A stretch of 64,000 nt of DNA, taken from Membranipora membranacea (taxonomy: Eukaryota > Bryozoa > Gymnolaemata > Cheilostomatida > Membraniporidae). The first letter of the stretch is position 1. Each line of letters starts with the position of its first letter. The notes under the pieces were generated by a model. It was not told where the DNA came from. It saw only the letters and a list, made by a program, of their open reading frames with translations, and did no database searches. Positions 50,101 through 62,640 of this stretch are shown here, one piece after another. Made by a program: the position numbers and the translations under genes. The stretch lies in NCBI GenBank assembly GCA_914767715.1, contig OU612071.1, positions 22,751,681-22,815,680 on the forward strand, read 5' to 3'.

Positions 50101-53100
50101 ATATTCAAAGAGTAGTGCTGAGCATCAAAAATGAGGTAGATTAAGGCATTGGCCTAGACTTTATATTGGTCTGAATTGATTTCAGCTTCAAAACTATAAG
50201 CCCAGCTAGTCTAATCCTCAAAATGGTAAAGAAGGTAGTTTATAACAACATCATTAACTGTTCTTACAACTTTCTTACAGTCCACTCTCATAAAATAAAA
50301 GCCAATGGTGAAACATCAGTAAGCATCACAGCCAGTTACCAAGTTGAAAGCTATAAATACCTGATGCCTATATCAGCAAAGCCGAGATGAAACTTTTCAT
50401 TATCAAAAAGATAGCTAATCTGAAAATTGACCCGTCAACTTTACAATCGGTGTAATAGATATTTAGAAAGTGTTTTATTATATCACCTTCGAATCATATA
50501 TGGTCCTCTATTTGCTGAAAACATCCAGCAGTACAACCGCGTCATTAAATTTGTATGTCGCCTCAGACGCGGACAACCATTAGATGCAGACTAAATCAAT
50601 TACATTGCAACTAAAGTATAACCTGCTGTGATGCTCAAAGTGTCCTAGTCTTTAAAAACTTCCCTCTGGCAAGGCTTAAGACAGCAAATTTCGTGATGAT
50701 GCCAGGAATTTAAATTTCCGTGCAGAATGTGTTTGTTTTTGAGAATAATTTTCAATTGAATTTTCACAAGTGTATATTATCATTGTTTTCAACAGAGCAC
50801 TCACAGAACAATGATTTTTTCATGATATATGGTTTGCTTTAATGTCTTATTCATACGCGCGAAATGTTAGCTTCTGATCCTTTAGTCGTAACTGTCGGAT
50901 CGCCCCCTTTGCCTTCAATGCAAGCCTCGCCATCAGATTCAATGTATCGGATTTTGCTTTTGTTTGCACATTCAGCCTTTTCGCTTAGCCTGCAGTAGAT
51001 GGATTTCTCCTAATGACAGTATGCAAGCTTTGTAGTTATTCCGAAAATGTTCTTGTCAACACTGACACGGTCACATTGTAAGCGGCTGAGTTCCTTCATC
51101 ATATTTAGCAAAGATACTGAGGACAAACTCCCCATAGCTCTCTTCCTTCCCGTAGCTTGAAGCAAAATAGCTCCATAACATTTATAAGATATGTCAGATA
51201 AGATCTGTGATGAGCGGGTAATGTTTCTTCATAGGTTCATAAAGATCTTGATGAAAGACTCATCCGCTGCTGCGTGGTCGTTGGCTAGGTCGTCAAAGAA
51301 TAAAACGACAGAATCTCTATTCACACTGTTCCCATCTGGGAATATTTTGAAAACCAGGTGGATCGTATCACCATCATGCAGATGATAGCAGGTCCGTTCT
51401 TCTGACTGCCACAAACCACCACTTGATAAGGGCCCAGGGTTTGCTGCATTGTTTAATGCAGAGAGATTTGAGATGCAATTGAATAAATATGAAGTGCAAT
51501 CCTCTTTAGTGTAGGCACAGTTTTCCCACTGATCACTTCATTAACAGTTTTCCAATGATGGTACTTCAGCTGCTGGCTAGGGTTGTCTCCAACCCATTCT
51601 GAGAACATTCCCTAAGGTAACTTGGGCTGCAGTTCTCACATTTTCCATCGAGACATAAGAAGTTATTTATTTTGCATACTACTGTCTTAGCAAGCTTGAG
51701 CTCATTGAGAGCTTGTTTGGCGCAGCAAGGTTTTCTCTGAATATGGTAAACCTCATGGCTCTAGTCAGCATTGTGATATTGTCACATACCCCATATACCC
51801 ACACCTGGAACCACTCGGCATACTTCATCAGCTTCAGACTCCTTGATTTTAGCTGTCCAAGGTTGTTATGTCGCAAATGGTATCCGGAAATCCTTGTTTA
51901 AACACACTGTAAGCTGTCTTACAAGAGTATCTTATCACGCTTAATGCAAAGCCAGATTTGGTAGTATTTGGGTATGTTATAATAAAATACTCCCTTAGAT
52001 AAACGTCAACAGACAACCAAACGGACATTTTAGATATTCTTGGTATCATACCCCTCCCAATAGAAGTATAGATTTTGGCTTAAACCCCAGCAGTAGCATT
52101 AGCATCTGCAGATTCAGCAGGTGACGGTGTATTGTATGGTTGGTTGCAGTTAATACATGTATTCTATTATTACTGTAACAACAACATACAAAAATTAAAT
52201 GACGAAGACAAACATGAAACGTGTACGTGTCAATAAAAATAACGATAAAGAAAATCACAAAATTATACATACAGAAATAAGTGGTCGATATCTACTTGAT
52301 AACCTATCACCAAAAACAATCAGTAACAAACCTCACTGGGGTCTTATAATACCCATAGATAAATAATCAGGAATAGAGTGATGTTGGTTTTGTGATAATA
52401 GAGCTCCATGTATCTGTTTGTTACTGAGTGAATTAAATTTGGGGACACCACATCTCCTTCAAATATGCAGTGTGATTCATTAAGTTTTCTGAAGTCTTGT
52501 TTGAGGGCTACCTTTTCATTGACGGAGTGCTTTTGAGTGAAAACCAAAGTCGGTACCTGCGTACGAGGCCCTAAGCGGCCATGAATAATATGCCTTGCGG
52601 TCAGAACTTTTCTCATAATTTGCACATCGTTTTGAAAACAATTTACTACCTATGCATAAAAAGAAATTCCACTTGACTCTCTATTTATGTTAAAATCGTC
52701 GTGCAGGGCGGTATCACGGTATACGGTCACACCAGCCCGGTCTCACCCAAATGCTGCATAATACCTGGCCTATTTCACTCATTCTTAATATTACGTAAAA
52801 GAGAAACATAGGATGATGTGTGTATTGACATTGACAATTTTGTACCTATATGAATAGACAGACAATCATCAAATCTATCCAACTCATAGGGATCGGAAAC
52901 TCACGCCGGTGAGCTGTATCAGCCGAAAATATTCGAAGGTGTTGTCAATTACCCATCCGTCTTTTAACACAAATTGAACCTGCTAATCTGTGATTTTCTC
53001 TTGTTCTAAATCAGGAAGAGCTTCATAGTTTCTTCACCATAAAATTTAGCTGTGTCTAATGCTGAATATAATTGATTTCTCTCAGATTATCACATGGATT

Positions 53101-56100
53101 TAAAGTGGGATATTAATGTCATGCTCAATTCAATCAACAAGCCCTTGATTGTATAATAAGATAGATCATAACAACAAAATCCCTGATTTCTATTCAGGAA
53201 TGACCTCACCTGTAATTTAAAATGATAAGTCATTCTTTTTTTAAGTTATCAATTGTTGAGATAGCTCATGCCCGTCTAAGTAATTCGATCAAAATTGTAG
53301 CGATATTTTATTCTTTTGGTAATCTGCTTATGAACTTTCACCATAGACACTCATCTAAAACCCAGACAATTTATTGTTTATGGCCCTCAATTGCTCTCTA
53401 GGCTTACAGTGCCCCCCCCCCCCCACAAAACCTTCCAGCTGGATTTACTTTGACGCTTCAAGCCCTCAAGACAGTCAGGATTGGCAGGGTAACAAATTGA
53501 AAGCTAGAAAAAACACCCTCTCATCATGATAGAATATGGTTTGCGATGAATTATTTTGCGAATCAACTGAATGCTGATACATACAATTACTGTGAGTGTT
53601 TCAGTAAATGCTAAACTAAATAATTGAAAATTCCTTTGACAGAGTGCTGTAGTGGTTTGACTGTTGGATTGATGCTGGACTTGCTTGGCTTTGTGACTCC
53701 TTATCAGCTTGAATGGGCTCTAATGTTTGTTTATTCACGTGGGGACAACTCCTAATTCAATTCGTAATAATCTAGTGTAGACAACGCATCGTAAAATCGT
53801 AGTGTTAGCACTAGACAAGTACAGAGTGCTCTGATTTACCATTTAGTAGTAAGTCTAAGTCTTCATCGCCAAGAGGGTTTTCCCCTCTATTGAAATTGAA
53901 ATTGGTTGTATCAAAAATTATCCTTTCAACATAAGCAAGATATAGGCTGACACATGTTTTCAGGTAAATTGAGTTTTTTCATTCTCTTCTAAATGCAGGG
54001 GTTGGTGCCGATGACTGTGCCAGCGCGCCTTGTGGCCCTCATGGAATTTGTTCTGACTCATGGCGAGGAAATGGCTTTGAATGTTTATGTCATGACGACT
54101 GGTCTGGCTCAACATGTTCAATATGTAAGTTCAAATTTTCCTCAATGCTTGGAGCGTTCAAATCAAAAACATGTGTCTGCAGATCTAATGGCTGATTAAA
54201 ATTCAGGGGTCTTATCACTCGCCCATCCCGAAGCATGGACGGCAAAATATTAGTACTTTAGTAGCACATACCATCATGTTTACATGTTCTCCTGATTTGT
54301 ATCATTGTTCTATTTTCTTTGGTTACAGATTCTCCAAGAACTGGTGAGTGCTTATGACAATATTACTGTACCTAGGAGTACCAATGGGTCTCTACTATAT
54401 TTATCAGAACCGGAAGACAAAAATGTGGACCTGAAACTTGTTTATCCAAAATTATTTGTCTACTCAAATTTGTAAGTGTTGCATGTATCAGAACCCCAAT
54501 GATACTGTCTGTAAGCAAAATTTGAGGATTTTTATGCTAACATGACCTGTAAATGGTGTTAAATGTGACTGTAAACTATTTTAATTATCTGGGCGCAGTT
54601 TTTCCTGTACTCGGAGCCTTTGATGAAGGTGGTCATCTGATGAGCATGGGCACATCAAGGAGTGAGACCTTTTCAATCTTAATGTTCGCTGCTGCTTTAA
54701 CTTCCTGTTACCTTCATTTATCTGATCACCATTGATTACCGTGTTATTTTCCTGACTGTTTATCAATTATTCTAACAAACTAACTGACTTTTAAGAATTA
54801 GCAAGTAATCTCAATTATGTCTAGTAAAATTTTAAGCACAAATTATTCACAAACAAGCAAATTCAATGAATGTTTTGTAGCAGTTTTCGCCTAAATATAT
54901 CATTAGGAAACATAACATTTTACGATTTTTTGATACTGCCTCATCTTTAATTTCTTTGTCGAAAACAGTCTGTAGGGCAAAAATGAAACAGATAAGTAAC
55001 ATCAAGGTTTCAAACAAAAGGAGCGAGACTATAAATGTGCGTGAGTGTTTCATCTGCCAGAATTCCTACACTGTTATCCAAACGGTTCCAACTAAACATT
55101 CCAAATGACTAAAACATTCCAAATGGCCATCATACATGTCATATGGGACCTAAAACCGTCATTTGGAACTTTAAATTGTAGATTTGAAGTTCCAAATGAC
55201 TTTTAAGGTCCCATAAATTCCAATTACAGTGAATAAACAAGTCTAAGGATTTAACATCCCAGCAACATACAATGGGGACAGGTCATAAAATAGTAGGGCA
55301 AAGGTGAGATATTTCTGAAATTTGTTAATCACATAAGAGCGAAAGTTGTAATCCCCACAAACAAAATATTATTTTGAGTGCATATTTGAGTACCAAAATG
55401 CTTGACAATAGGTACACACAAAGAAATTTTAGAATCAGAATGATTTTAGCTCATAATCAAAAGGCAAATTAGCATCAAATAAAAGTTGTTTTGATTCTAA
55501 GATAGTTCCCCCACTTCACCCTTAGAATTAATCAAATAAGAATCCTATTTTAGAGTTAATTTTACTCTTTTATCACCTTTGGCCAGTTTCAAAAGACAGT
55601 TGGTTAATTCAGAGTATCAAATCACAGCTGATTGTTTTTCAATTAGCAGGTCATTTTAGTGTCAAAATAATTCATTGCAAGGGTGAAGTAAGAGAACTAT
55701 CTCAGAATCAAAACAAAGCTATAATAGTAATAGTAATAGTAATAATAATAGCATAGTCATTTCCACCCTTGTGCTCAGACAATGAAGAAGTTCATCACTT
55801 ACAAACCTACAGCCAGAAATAATTCTACTCTGATCGGATATTATATTCTACTCTGATCGGATATTATATTCTACTCTGATCGGATATTATATTCTACTCT
55901 GATCGGATATTATATTCTACTCTGATCGGATATTTATCCTTCTCTGAACAGATACTTTATTCTTCTCCAGTTTATTCCAAGATCTTCTCTGGACTCAGGT
56001 AATTTTCATTAATTTTGTTATGTTCATTCTCATAAGATAACAGTAAATGGCCCAATTATGCAATTTAAGTCCAGCTAAGGTGATGGTATGAAGTAGTCTT

Positions 56101-58324
56101 CATTTTCGAGCTCCATATTGCTACTAAAACAACTCATAAATGAATCAAATCTAGATTATGATCTAATTAATGGTTTTTGAGCAGCTAAGGTGGTGATTCC
56201 AAGCTTCAGTATGAAACAAGCTCACAGTCCACAGAGATGTTCATATAAGAGATTTTTAGAGCTTGACTGGAAGGCGCGTGAATTTCATTAACTTTCAAAA
56301 TTGGCATGATATTAGAAATATGATTCGTAGGCATTGCTAGTGGAAAGGCGAACTAGAAAAGTAATGATTGATTGATAAACTGAATGGGGTTAAGTAACGG
56401 AATTTTTGCCCATGACACTCTGTTGCTGGCAGACTAGGACAGTAGTGATTCTATAAATGAATTCTACTATGTGTTTGATGATTGTGTAATTTCATGCTTT
56501 GGAATGTGACCCCATCTGTATGAGGTTAAGTAACAGAATTTTTGCACATGACACTCTGTTGCTGGCAGACTAGCACAGTAGTGATTTCATAAATTTATTC
56601 ACCTATGTGTTTGATTATTGTGTAATTTCATGCTGTGGAATGTCACCACATCTGCACTGGTTTAGCTATGTGATTAGATGCACATGATACCATAATGTTT
56701 CAATCAAATGTGTTGTATCAAAAATTTGAGGACGACTAAAATGTTGATACTATTCATGGGCAGGAAGGTGGTGTTTTAAAGTTGCAGTATGATTTTATTC
56801 TGAGCCCATCGTGCTTCTAACATTATCTTTGTGTGGAGGTTCACCGTAGGGTGCCTGGTATTGAAGCATATTTCCACTCTAAACATGTTTTCTTGAGTTC
56901 TATCCTCAAATTTCTAGGCTAATTAGTAGAATTATGTTTGTCATGATAGACCATCGCTGTTTGACTGTTGATTTCAGACTCAAACAGCATTGACTATGAT
57001 CAGGATTGTAATAATTTTAGTATGTAATGGGTCATAGCTCACCTATGCACTGAATTTGTACTGAAATAGTTTATCTAAACTCTCGGATGTCAGTTGAATG
57101 GACCAGGGGGGATTTCTAGCCTTCAATTGTGGCCCTGCCATTTTTTATTGTCCCGTGCAGCATAGCTGCACACCAAGGCCACATAGCGCCCGAGCAAACC
57201 CAGCCGGGTCCTAGCCCCCCAGCGGGGCTCGGGGCAGAGGTTTTGGAGGACTGTCTTAGGTAAAGTTAACAAGCCAAAAGAATAAAGCAGTCAACCTAGA
57301 TATGCAGCATGGCTATATACTGTCAGAGCTGCCATTTTGATTAGGTGGGCATGAGCTGTCGCAACAGAAGTGATTACTGATAAAAAATACTTAACAATTG
57401 ACGCAGCCATCCCTTATCGGCGTTCGGGATGGCAAACGCCATTAATGACTGGCTGTGGATTTTGTTTGTTACGATCTATCTCATCATACAATCAAGGTGC
57501 TGCGACAACTATCCCGACCGAGTCAGGTCGTCGGTTGGTTAAGATTTTCCTTCAGCTAACTACGTTATTACGTTACTTGTACAATATTTGTGAGTTTTCT
57601 TGTCATTTCACCGGAGGGCATAAACGATTTGGCCTGCAACTTTCATGCTGAGTATGCTGATAGTGGAATTTCCTCCAACGAAAAATTTTGTCTACGTTCT
57701 CACTGCTTGACTACAGTTAGTAGAAATATTTCCATCCGATTTATTGTATACTTTTATCATCTCCAGCTCAGCTCCTTCGTGTACTAGATACACCATACCA
57801 TCGAACTGGCCAAATGATGTACTCCAATATCTTGTCAAGGGGAGTAATGAATCACCTTCGCCGACCATTGTAAATCTTCTTGTCAACCATATCATATCTC
57901 ACATAAAAATCAAACACCTCAGCCCAACAGAGCATAAGTATATTATTTAAATTTTAGAATACTCGCTTCTTGTTTCAATAATATCCCAACCTGAAAATTA
58001 GTCAGTATGCAAAAACTATGAGTAATCCCTGCTTAGGTAACTACCAGCCTACACATGAATAACGCAGAGGCTGGTATTCACGAGTTGAATCAGTATAAAC
58101 AGACAGATGATTTGAGAACAAGCTCACATCCATCGCATCATCTAGATTTTCAGTGAAATCATATGATCACGCTTGGCTATGCTGTTATAGCATAGTCATA
58201 GCATTAACACAGTTTTTCACGTTTTCTTATAGATTTGCCGATTGTCAATGGTCAGGGAGCTTCTAAAAAATCTAATAGAGAAGTATCTGAAACTGGAATG
58301 TCAAGCTTCTGGTTCATACAGCAT
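41128..58324 (+). CDS. Secreted WSC- and EGF-domain protein, partial gene model
   Basis: Exon 1 (41128-41184) is a signal peptide (MAASGIVCLVITTCVICEL) ending in phase 0. Exon 2 (42763-42880) begins in phase 0 and gives a WSC-like start (KGCYVDRPERDLPN, SIAGCIDHCLAKG), the first half of the Cys-rich carbohydrate-binding WSC fold; it ends in phase 1. Exon 3 (53999-54124) is a complete EGF-like module, phase 1-1, with C-x4-C-x5-C-x10-C-x-C-x8-C from CASAPC to STC. A 15-nt micro-exon follows (54329-54343, YSPRTG), then exon 58233-58324 (DLPIVNGQG... SFWFIQH). Phases agree throughout, so exon 2 could join exon 3 directly. The second half of the WSC domain (expected ...YAG..xCxCG) is not found in the right phase, so an exon may be missed or lost. 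A terminal exon may be at 58812-58881 (...YQKMKKRFQRF...). Exons 1-3 are well supported, the rest less so. Confidence 0.72.
42881..46456. other. First part of the large WSC/EGF intron
   Basis: Mostly featureless. On the minus strand 44392-44583 reads ITYVINLILQVHEHKQDQIR and LYSPAGDVLSYHALKEVSG, and 45258-45482 has another short frame. Both look protein-like but are unassigned; they may be outer parts of the minus-strand relic downstream. Confidence 0.35.
46457..52625 (-). pseudogene. Scattered minus-strand decayed coding segments in the WSC/EGF intron
   Basis: Segments with protein-like composition, all on the minus strand, in 5' to 3' order: 52625-52344 (GRLGPRTQVPTLVF), 52049-51849 and 51876-51679 (SVDVYLREYFIITYPNTT; YAEWFQVWVYGVCDN; a frameshift joins them), 51414-51229 (SVVLFFDDLANDHAAADES), 47960-47700 with frameshifts (FEELLPNCLNQDCL; RLTKYREGLTEKLSTKI), 47140-46856 (DTAKFNGHVFASFKILRCD) and 46714-46457 (NHLYLLLGNGDIWLPLAYLS). 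I recognise no family. One orientation plus frameshifts suggests one or more decayed mobile elements or a processed or degenerated gene within the intron. Whether they were ever one gene is inference. Confidence 0.4.
50270..50640 (+). pseudogene. LINE reverse-transcriptase C-terminal relic
   Basis: Reads VESYKYL, then in another frame ISKAEMKLFIIKKIANLKID, then stops. Same block as the minus-strand relic at 25150-25620, so the two probably derive from related LINEs. Heavily mutated. Confidence 0.7.
55145..55212. repeat. 68-bp hairpin, MITE-like
   Basis: GGGACCTAAAACCGTCATTTGG and the nearly complementary CCAAATGACTTTTAAGGTCCC enclose about 15 bases. The sequence CCAAATG recurs just upstream (55100-55126). 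No clear target duplication. Confidence 0.65.
55486..55716. mobile_element. MITE-like element (231 bp) with ~40-bp inverted ends
   Basis: The ends TTGTTTTGATTCTAAGATAG and TTGTTTTGATTCTGAGATAG (minus strand) continue as matching inverted repeats through ACTTCACCCTT. No convincing target duplication on the flanks, so the superfamily is undetermined. Confidence 0.72.
55822..55940. repeat. 23-bp tandem repeat, 5 copies
   Basis: CTCTGATCGGATATTATATT plus TCTA repeats at 55828, 55851, 55874, 55897 and 55920, exact except for the last copy. Confidence 0.95.
56389..56660. repeat. 135-bp tandem duplication
   Basis: Two copies beginning GGTTAAGTAAC(G/A)GAATTTTTG at 56389 and 56524, about 90% identical, each containing ACTCTGTTGCTGGCAGACTA. 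Confidence 0.9.
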
Positions 58325-59862
58325 GTAAGTCATCTAAGGTTGAATGCGGCTACATCAAACAGTCAAATATGTTAATTACCGTCTGATAGCTTCAGTTCAA
58401 ATAAGGAGTTGAACAAACTTCATATCAAAATTCAAGGGAGTTGTCACCCCTTTGGAGCTATGTAAATTGGGTAAATCACTTCCACATAAACATGGTGATA
58501 TGACAATCACAGTAACTCCACGGCTATGTGAAGCTAGACATGCCTTAGTGTAGATATGATGGCTTACCCTAGGACTCTTATTGCTCACCATGGTGTCGCT
58601 TATAGTAGTGTGAGTAATGTCTAAGATTGCTTCCAGGTCAATGTGTATTTATAAGACTAATGGCAATTTAAGGAGGTTTTTCAAAATTCAATGTGGTAGG
58701 GCCATGGCCCCCTGGCCCTACCTACCTACCTACCTACCTATGATTACACCCCTGCTGCCAACATAATAATTATACATCCATGTGTAATTAGAAATATACA
58801 TGCTATTTTAGTGACGCTCTCTACCAAAAGATGAAAAAGCGGTTCCAGCGATTCAGATATAACGGCAAAAAAAAGGCCTAGAAGACAGGCAAGACTCTAC
58901 CTCAGGCGATTCAGGTTAACCAAAAGTTAGTGCCAAGCAGCAGACATACAAGGCCTGCTACATCTCCAGTCAAGAGACACGCTCCCCAACAGTCTCCCAA
59001 ATAGGTATAATACAAATCTCTTCTCTATGATACAGAGGTGCCCAAACAAATTTCTTTGAAGTGATAAGTAAATATATATATACCAATAGTTCAACTTGTC
59101 TCCCTCTACCCAGCCAACCGAAGCAGGGATCTTCAACCTGTCAGCTTTTGGTGTGTTTTCTTTATTTGAATGTTTGTTCAAGAGCAGAGACATAAAATGA
59201 AACACCATCCAAGTCTGTGAAGTCCAATTGTTACTGACTCCTATCCAGGTGTTTTCAGATCTTTGAGAAGCAGAGATGTTTCAAAAAATTCCGCTATTCG
59301 CATATGTTTCTTCACGCTGTGCCAATTGTCGAACCAAAACAAGCGAACATAATATCAGACAACTCCTATTTTGTTAATAAACTGCTTAAATACTAACCCT
59401 AACAATCCATATCTCAACCAGTCCTATTCTGAAAACTATAAATGAAGGATATGCCATCAAACTCCCAAGAGTCCAAATACCAAGATAAATAATAACAATA
59501 GGGTAAGCCATTTTTTTGCAACTCCAAAGCAGATGATGACGAGGTTTATCTTATGATTAAAACATTTTCCTTCCCGATATTTTACGTGCTGACATTTGAA
59601 GGGATCAGAATTGAGCAGTGAAACTCATCAGCCAGTTAAAAATAAGAGTAATCACACAAAGCTTTAGTCTCTTGCAGATAGTAAACTATGATATTATTTA
59701 GATACCTAAAACAAATTTGGGACTTACAACCATATACATGACAATGTTGCTTTTGAATTATTTTTCTCTTTTTAATGTATTGAAGTATAAACATTTTCAT
59801 TGTATTGCTTCCAACAATGAAAGCTTATGGGTATAACTGATAACCAATCAAAAAATGAGTAA

Positions 59863-61400
59863 ATGTGGATAAAAGACGCAGTACAGGATATGATTTTGAT
59901 TCTGTGGTTGCAGACCAAACTATTTGAAATGGAAAGAAGGTATCACTTGAGATACAGACCTTGTAGGAATACAAGCCAGCAAGCACTCAAATATCGAGCC
60001 CACCTCCTCTGTCTTCCTTCTTTACGCACACTGCAACAAATGCTCCAAAGTTTCCAAACGGCACCTGGATTCCATGAGCAGGTATTTAGCACACTCAGAA
60101 TCTAGATGGAGGCAATGAGCGATTTAGATATGTACTGCACTGTGGTGTGTGACGAGATTACCATCAGGGCTGACATCTGTTACAAAAGCAAAACAATGCA
60201 GTCGAGGACAAAATATGTAGCAAACAGTGTGCTAGTTTTCACAAACCATGGCCTCAGAAGTAAATGGAAACAATCAGCTGGATATATTCTAACATCTGGA
60301 ATTATAAGCGCTACCATACTTCACGACCTGACGCATGAATGCATAAAGAAACTCAGAGATGCTGGATTGGTTCCAAAACCCCTAATATGTGAACAGGGTC
60401 CTAACAATAAAAAATTTCTCAAACATGTCTCTCCAAACTCGCTAGTTTTCTCCAACAATTACTCAGACACAATATATCTAATATATGATCCGCCACATTT
60501 TATTAAAAAGGTTCGGAACAATTTCAAAAGGAACACGCTGTCTATGGGGGGAGATGACATTCGCTGGGATCATTTGGTGCAGTTTTTTGAGTAAGTCAAG
60601 TCACAGTTGCTGAGGTTGGCACTGAGAGTGACAAAAAAAAACTTATCTTCATTCCAGCATTCAAGGAAATGAGAGTAAGTCACGCAACACAAGTGATGAG
60701 TCACACCGTTGCTGCCAGTATGTCAAGACTGGTAGCATTGAGAAAACTACCAGTGCAGCACCTACCATTACCTTTATATCATCTTTCAATGACTCGTTTG
60801 AAATCCTCAACAGCCATCAAATCAACAGTGGCAAACCCACAAACAACGCATTCACTAACACCATGGAACAAAAACAGTTCATGAAGGAGGCGATGAAGAA
60901 GCTCTCTTCTATCAACAGCAGTAGTCACCGCTCTCCCGTGTATTGGGCGATGGAAGATTTGTTATGTCCAGTTTATAGCATTATTTAGGCAGGCCACCAC
61001 TATGCATATGCTAAGCAAAAGCTACACCAGCAATTGCTCGGATGCGGGAGACATATCATTGTTAGAGCTCAGTAATATAACTCGCACTAACAAACCTGCC
61101 GATTCACTTCACTCTTCCTCTACATCAGCAAAACTCTGCCAGAGGATATTGCCACTCTGGCTAACCTGCCGGCCAACAACATATCTGTAGATGTCGCATG
61201 GTATGTGCTAGCACGTCATATTACTGAGCGGTGTGAGCACTGCAGTTTCATTTGTATTACCTTCCCCCCACAATCCGACTTACGAATGAGGTTATTCGGC
61301 TACAATCCTATGGTGAGAACTGTCACCTCACATACACAGTCGGAGTATATTTTATTGACATACTCCTGTGCTAAAACCACCTTTTCTGCAGAGTTTGCCT
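59863..61400 (+). pseudogene. P-superfamily (P element / THAP9-like) transposase relic
   Basis: The first frame reads RRYHLRYRPC and LPSLRTLQQM, then a TAG at 60103-60105, then a long frame (60106-60594) with VVCDEITIRADICY, GLRSKWKQSAGY, a CEQGPNN block and DPPHFIKKVRNN. These are the order and motifs of the RNase-H-like catalytic and GTP-binding parts of P transposases. A donor at 60591 (GTAAGT) and acceptor ending at 60657 may mark an old 67-nt intron. After it MRVSHATQVMSHTVAASM and, after a frameshift, TFISSFNDSFEILNS continue the family pattern. The N-terminal THAP domain is not seen. Stop and frameshifts make it non-functional. I did not find the 31-bp inverted ends. Confidence 0.85.
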
Positions 61401-61597
61401 AGGGAGCCACTCCACAATCAGACTAACAATATCAATTTGGTTTAACCAAAACGATGAGCTTTGAAACCCAAAAAAATAGAAATGTGAACAAAGGCCTGAT
61501 ATACTTCACGTGTTTTGTCTTAACAATCGCAATATTTGGTGGATGATGTATCACCAACTCTGTAGAATGCAATTTAATTGCTACAATTTTATTTCAG

Positions 61598-61768
61598 ATT
61601 CATATCATATGGGAAAATACAATGTTTGTCAGATGGAACAGCCTGTGTTTTAAACCTCACTCAAGGTATCGAAGAGTGTAAGCGCAAGACAGGATACAGT
61701 GGTGAAAACTGTACCACAAAACGTGATCCATGTGATGCCGCAAGATATGAAAATTGTACCTGCGTGGC
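61598..61768 (+). CDS. EGF-like exon (partial gene)
   Basis: After a TTTCAG acceptor the frame reads QCLSDGTACVLN, IEECKRKTGYSGENC, then DPCDAARYENCTC, and ends at a GTATGT donor. The cysteine spacing and GYSGENC resemble the second half of one EGF module and the start of another. It begins in phase 2, unlike the EGF exon at 53999, so it may belong to the same gene through unseen exons or to a neighbour that continues beyond the window. Confidence 0.6.
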
Positions 61769-62341
61769 TGCAGTATGTTTCATATAATTCATCGATTCTT
61801 GTGATAAGATCCTTCTAACCTTCCTAATATTATCCATTCAGACAAAACATCCCAAAAACTGGCGGATTTATTTTTCAACAGAGTGTCCCATATCACCTGC
61901 ATTCATGCAGTCAATAATATTGATAAACCATGTCTAGATGTGCTGAGAGAGTACTTTTTCATATAACACATCCCGCTTCTCAGCTCTGTCTCACATTGTT
62001 TTACTCCCATTTTCCTTACTGTATTACTATTCAGATCTCAACAAAACCAGTTTCAGTAAGTTATTTGTTTGATGTGAGATCCAATATATTATCATGAAAT
62101 ACTTTTCCAGATCTTGTAGTAGTCTTAGCATTTTTTATAAGTTCCGGAGTTGAATATTAAAAAACCAACTCGGCAGAACTCCTTGTCCTTGTCTTTTATA
62201 TGACACGTACCTCATTACTCCAACCCATGGAGTTGACTTAAGTCAGATCGCTAAAAATCTATATTATGCTACTACCTTATTTTTTATTAATTAATTTATA
62301 CTAACTATCAACATGCAATGAAATGATAAGGATTCATTACT
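61769..62341. other. Non-coding stretch, no gene seen
   Basis: AT-rich sequence downstream of the EGF-like exon; nothing supported. Confidence 0.5.
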
Positions 62342-62640
62342 CGGTCTCATCATGCAATCCTGGTTAACAAGTCCAGGTCCAGACAATTTCAGTATTGGTT
62401 GAAAAATTAGATGGTTGGTGGTTGTGTTTTGTTAACCTCACTCAGCTGACCACCTCATTTCTTGCTCCGTCTCATCATGTGATACTGGGTTATTTTTCCA
62501 GGCCTAGACAATTCCAGTGTTGGTAAAAAATTAAATGGTTGTGTTTTGTAAATCTCACTCAGCTGAGCACCTCATACATTACCCCATCTCATTATGCTAA
62601 ACCGAGTAAATTTTTAGGATATAGACGTGGTCAATCCTGG
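62342..62640. repeat. ~120-bp tandem repeat, about 2.5 copies
   Basis: Recurring blocks GTCTCATCATG(C/T), AGACAATT(T/C)CAGT, TGGTTGTGTTTTGT and CTCACTCAGCTGA at 62342, 62471 and (partial) 62586. Confidence 0.85.

Larger units (their letters stand above)
54344..58232. other. Intron with MITE-like and tandem repeats
   Basis: Between the micro-exon and the next proposed exon of the WSC/EGF gene. Holds the inverted repeats at 55145 and 55486 and the tandem repeats at 55822 and 56389, each listed separately. A frame at 57370-57651 is open but unassigned. Confidence 0.5.
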
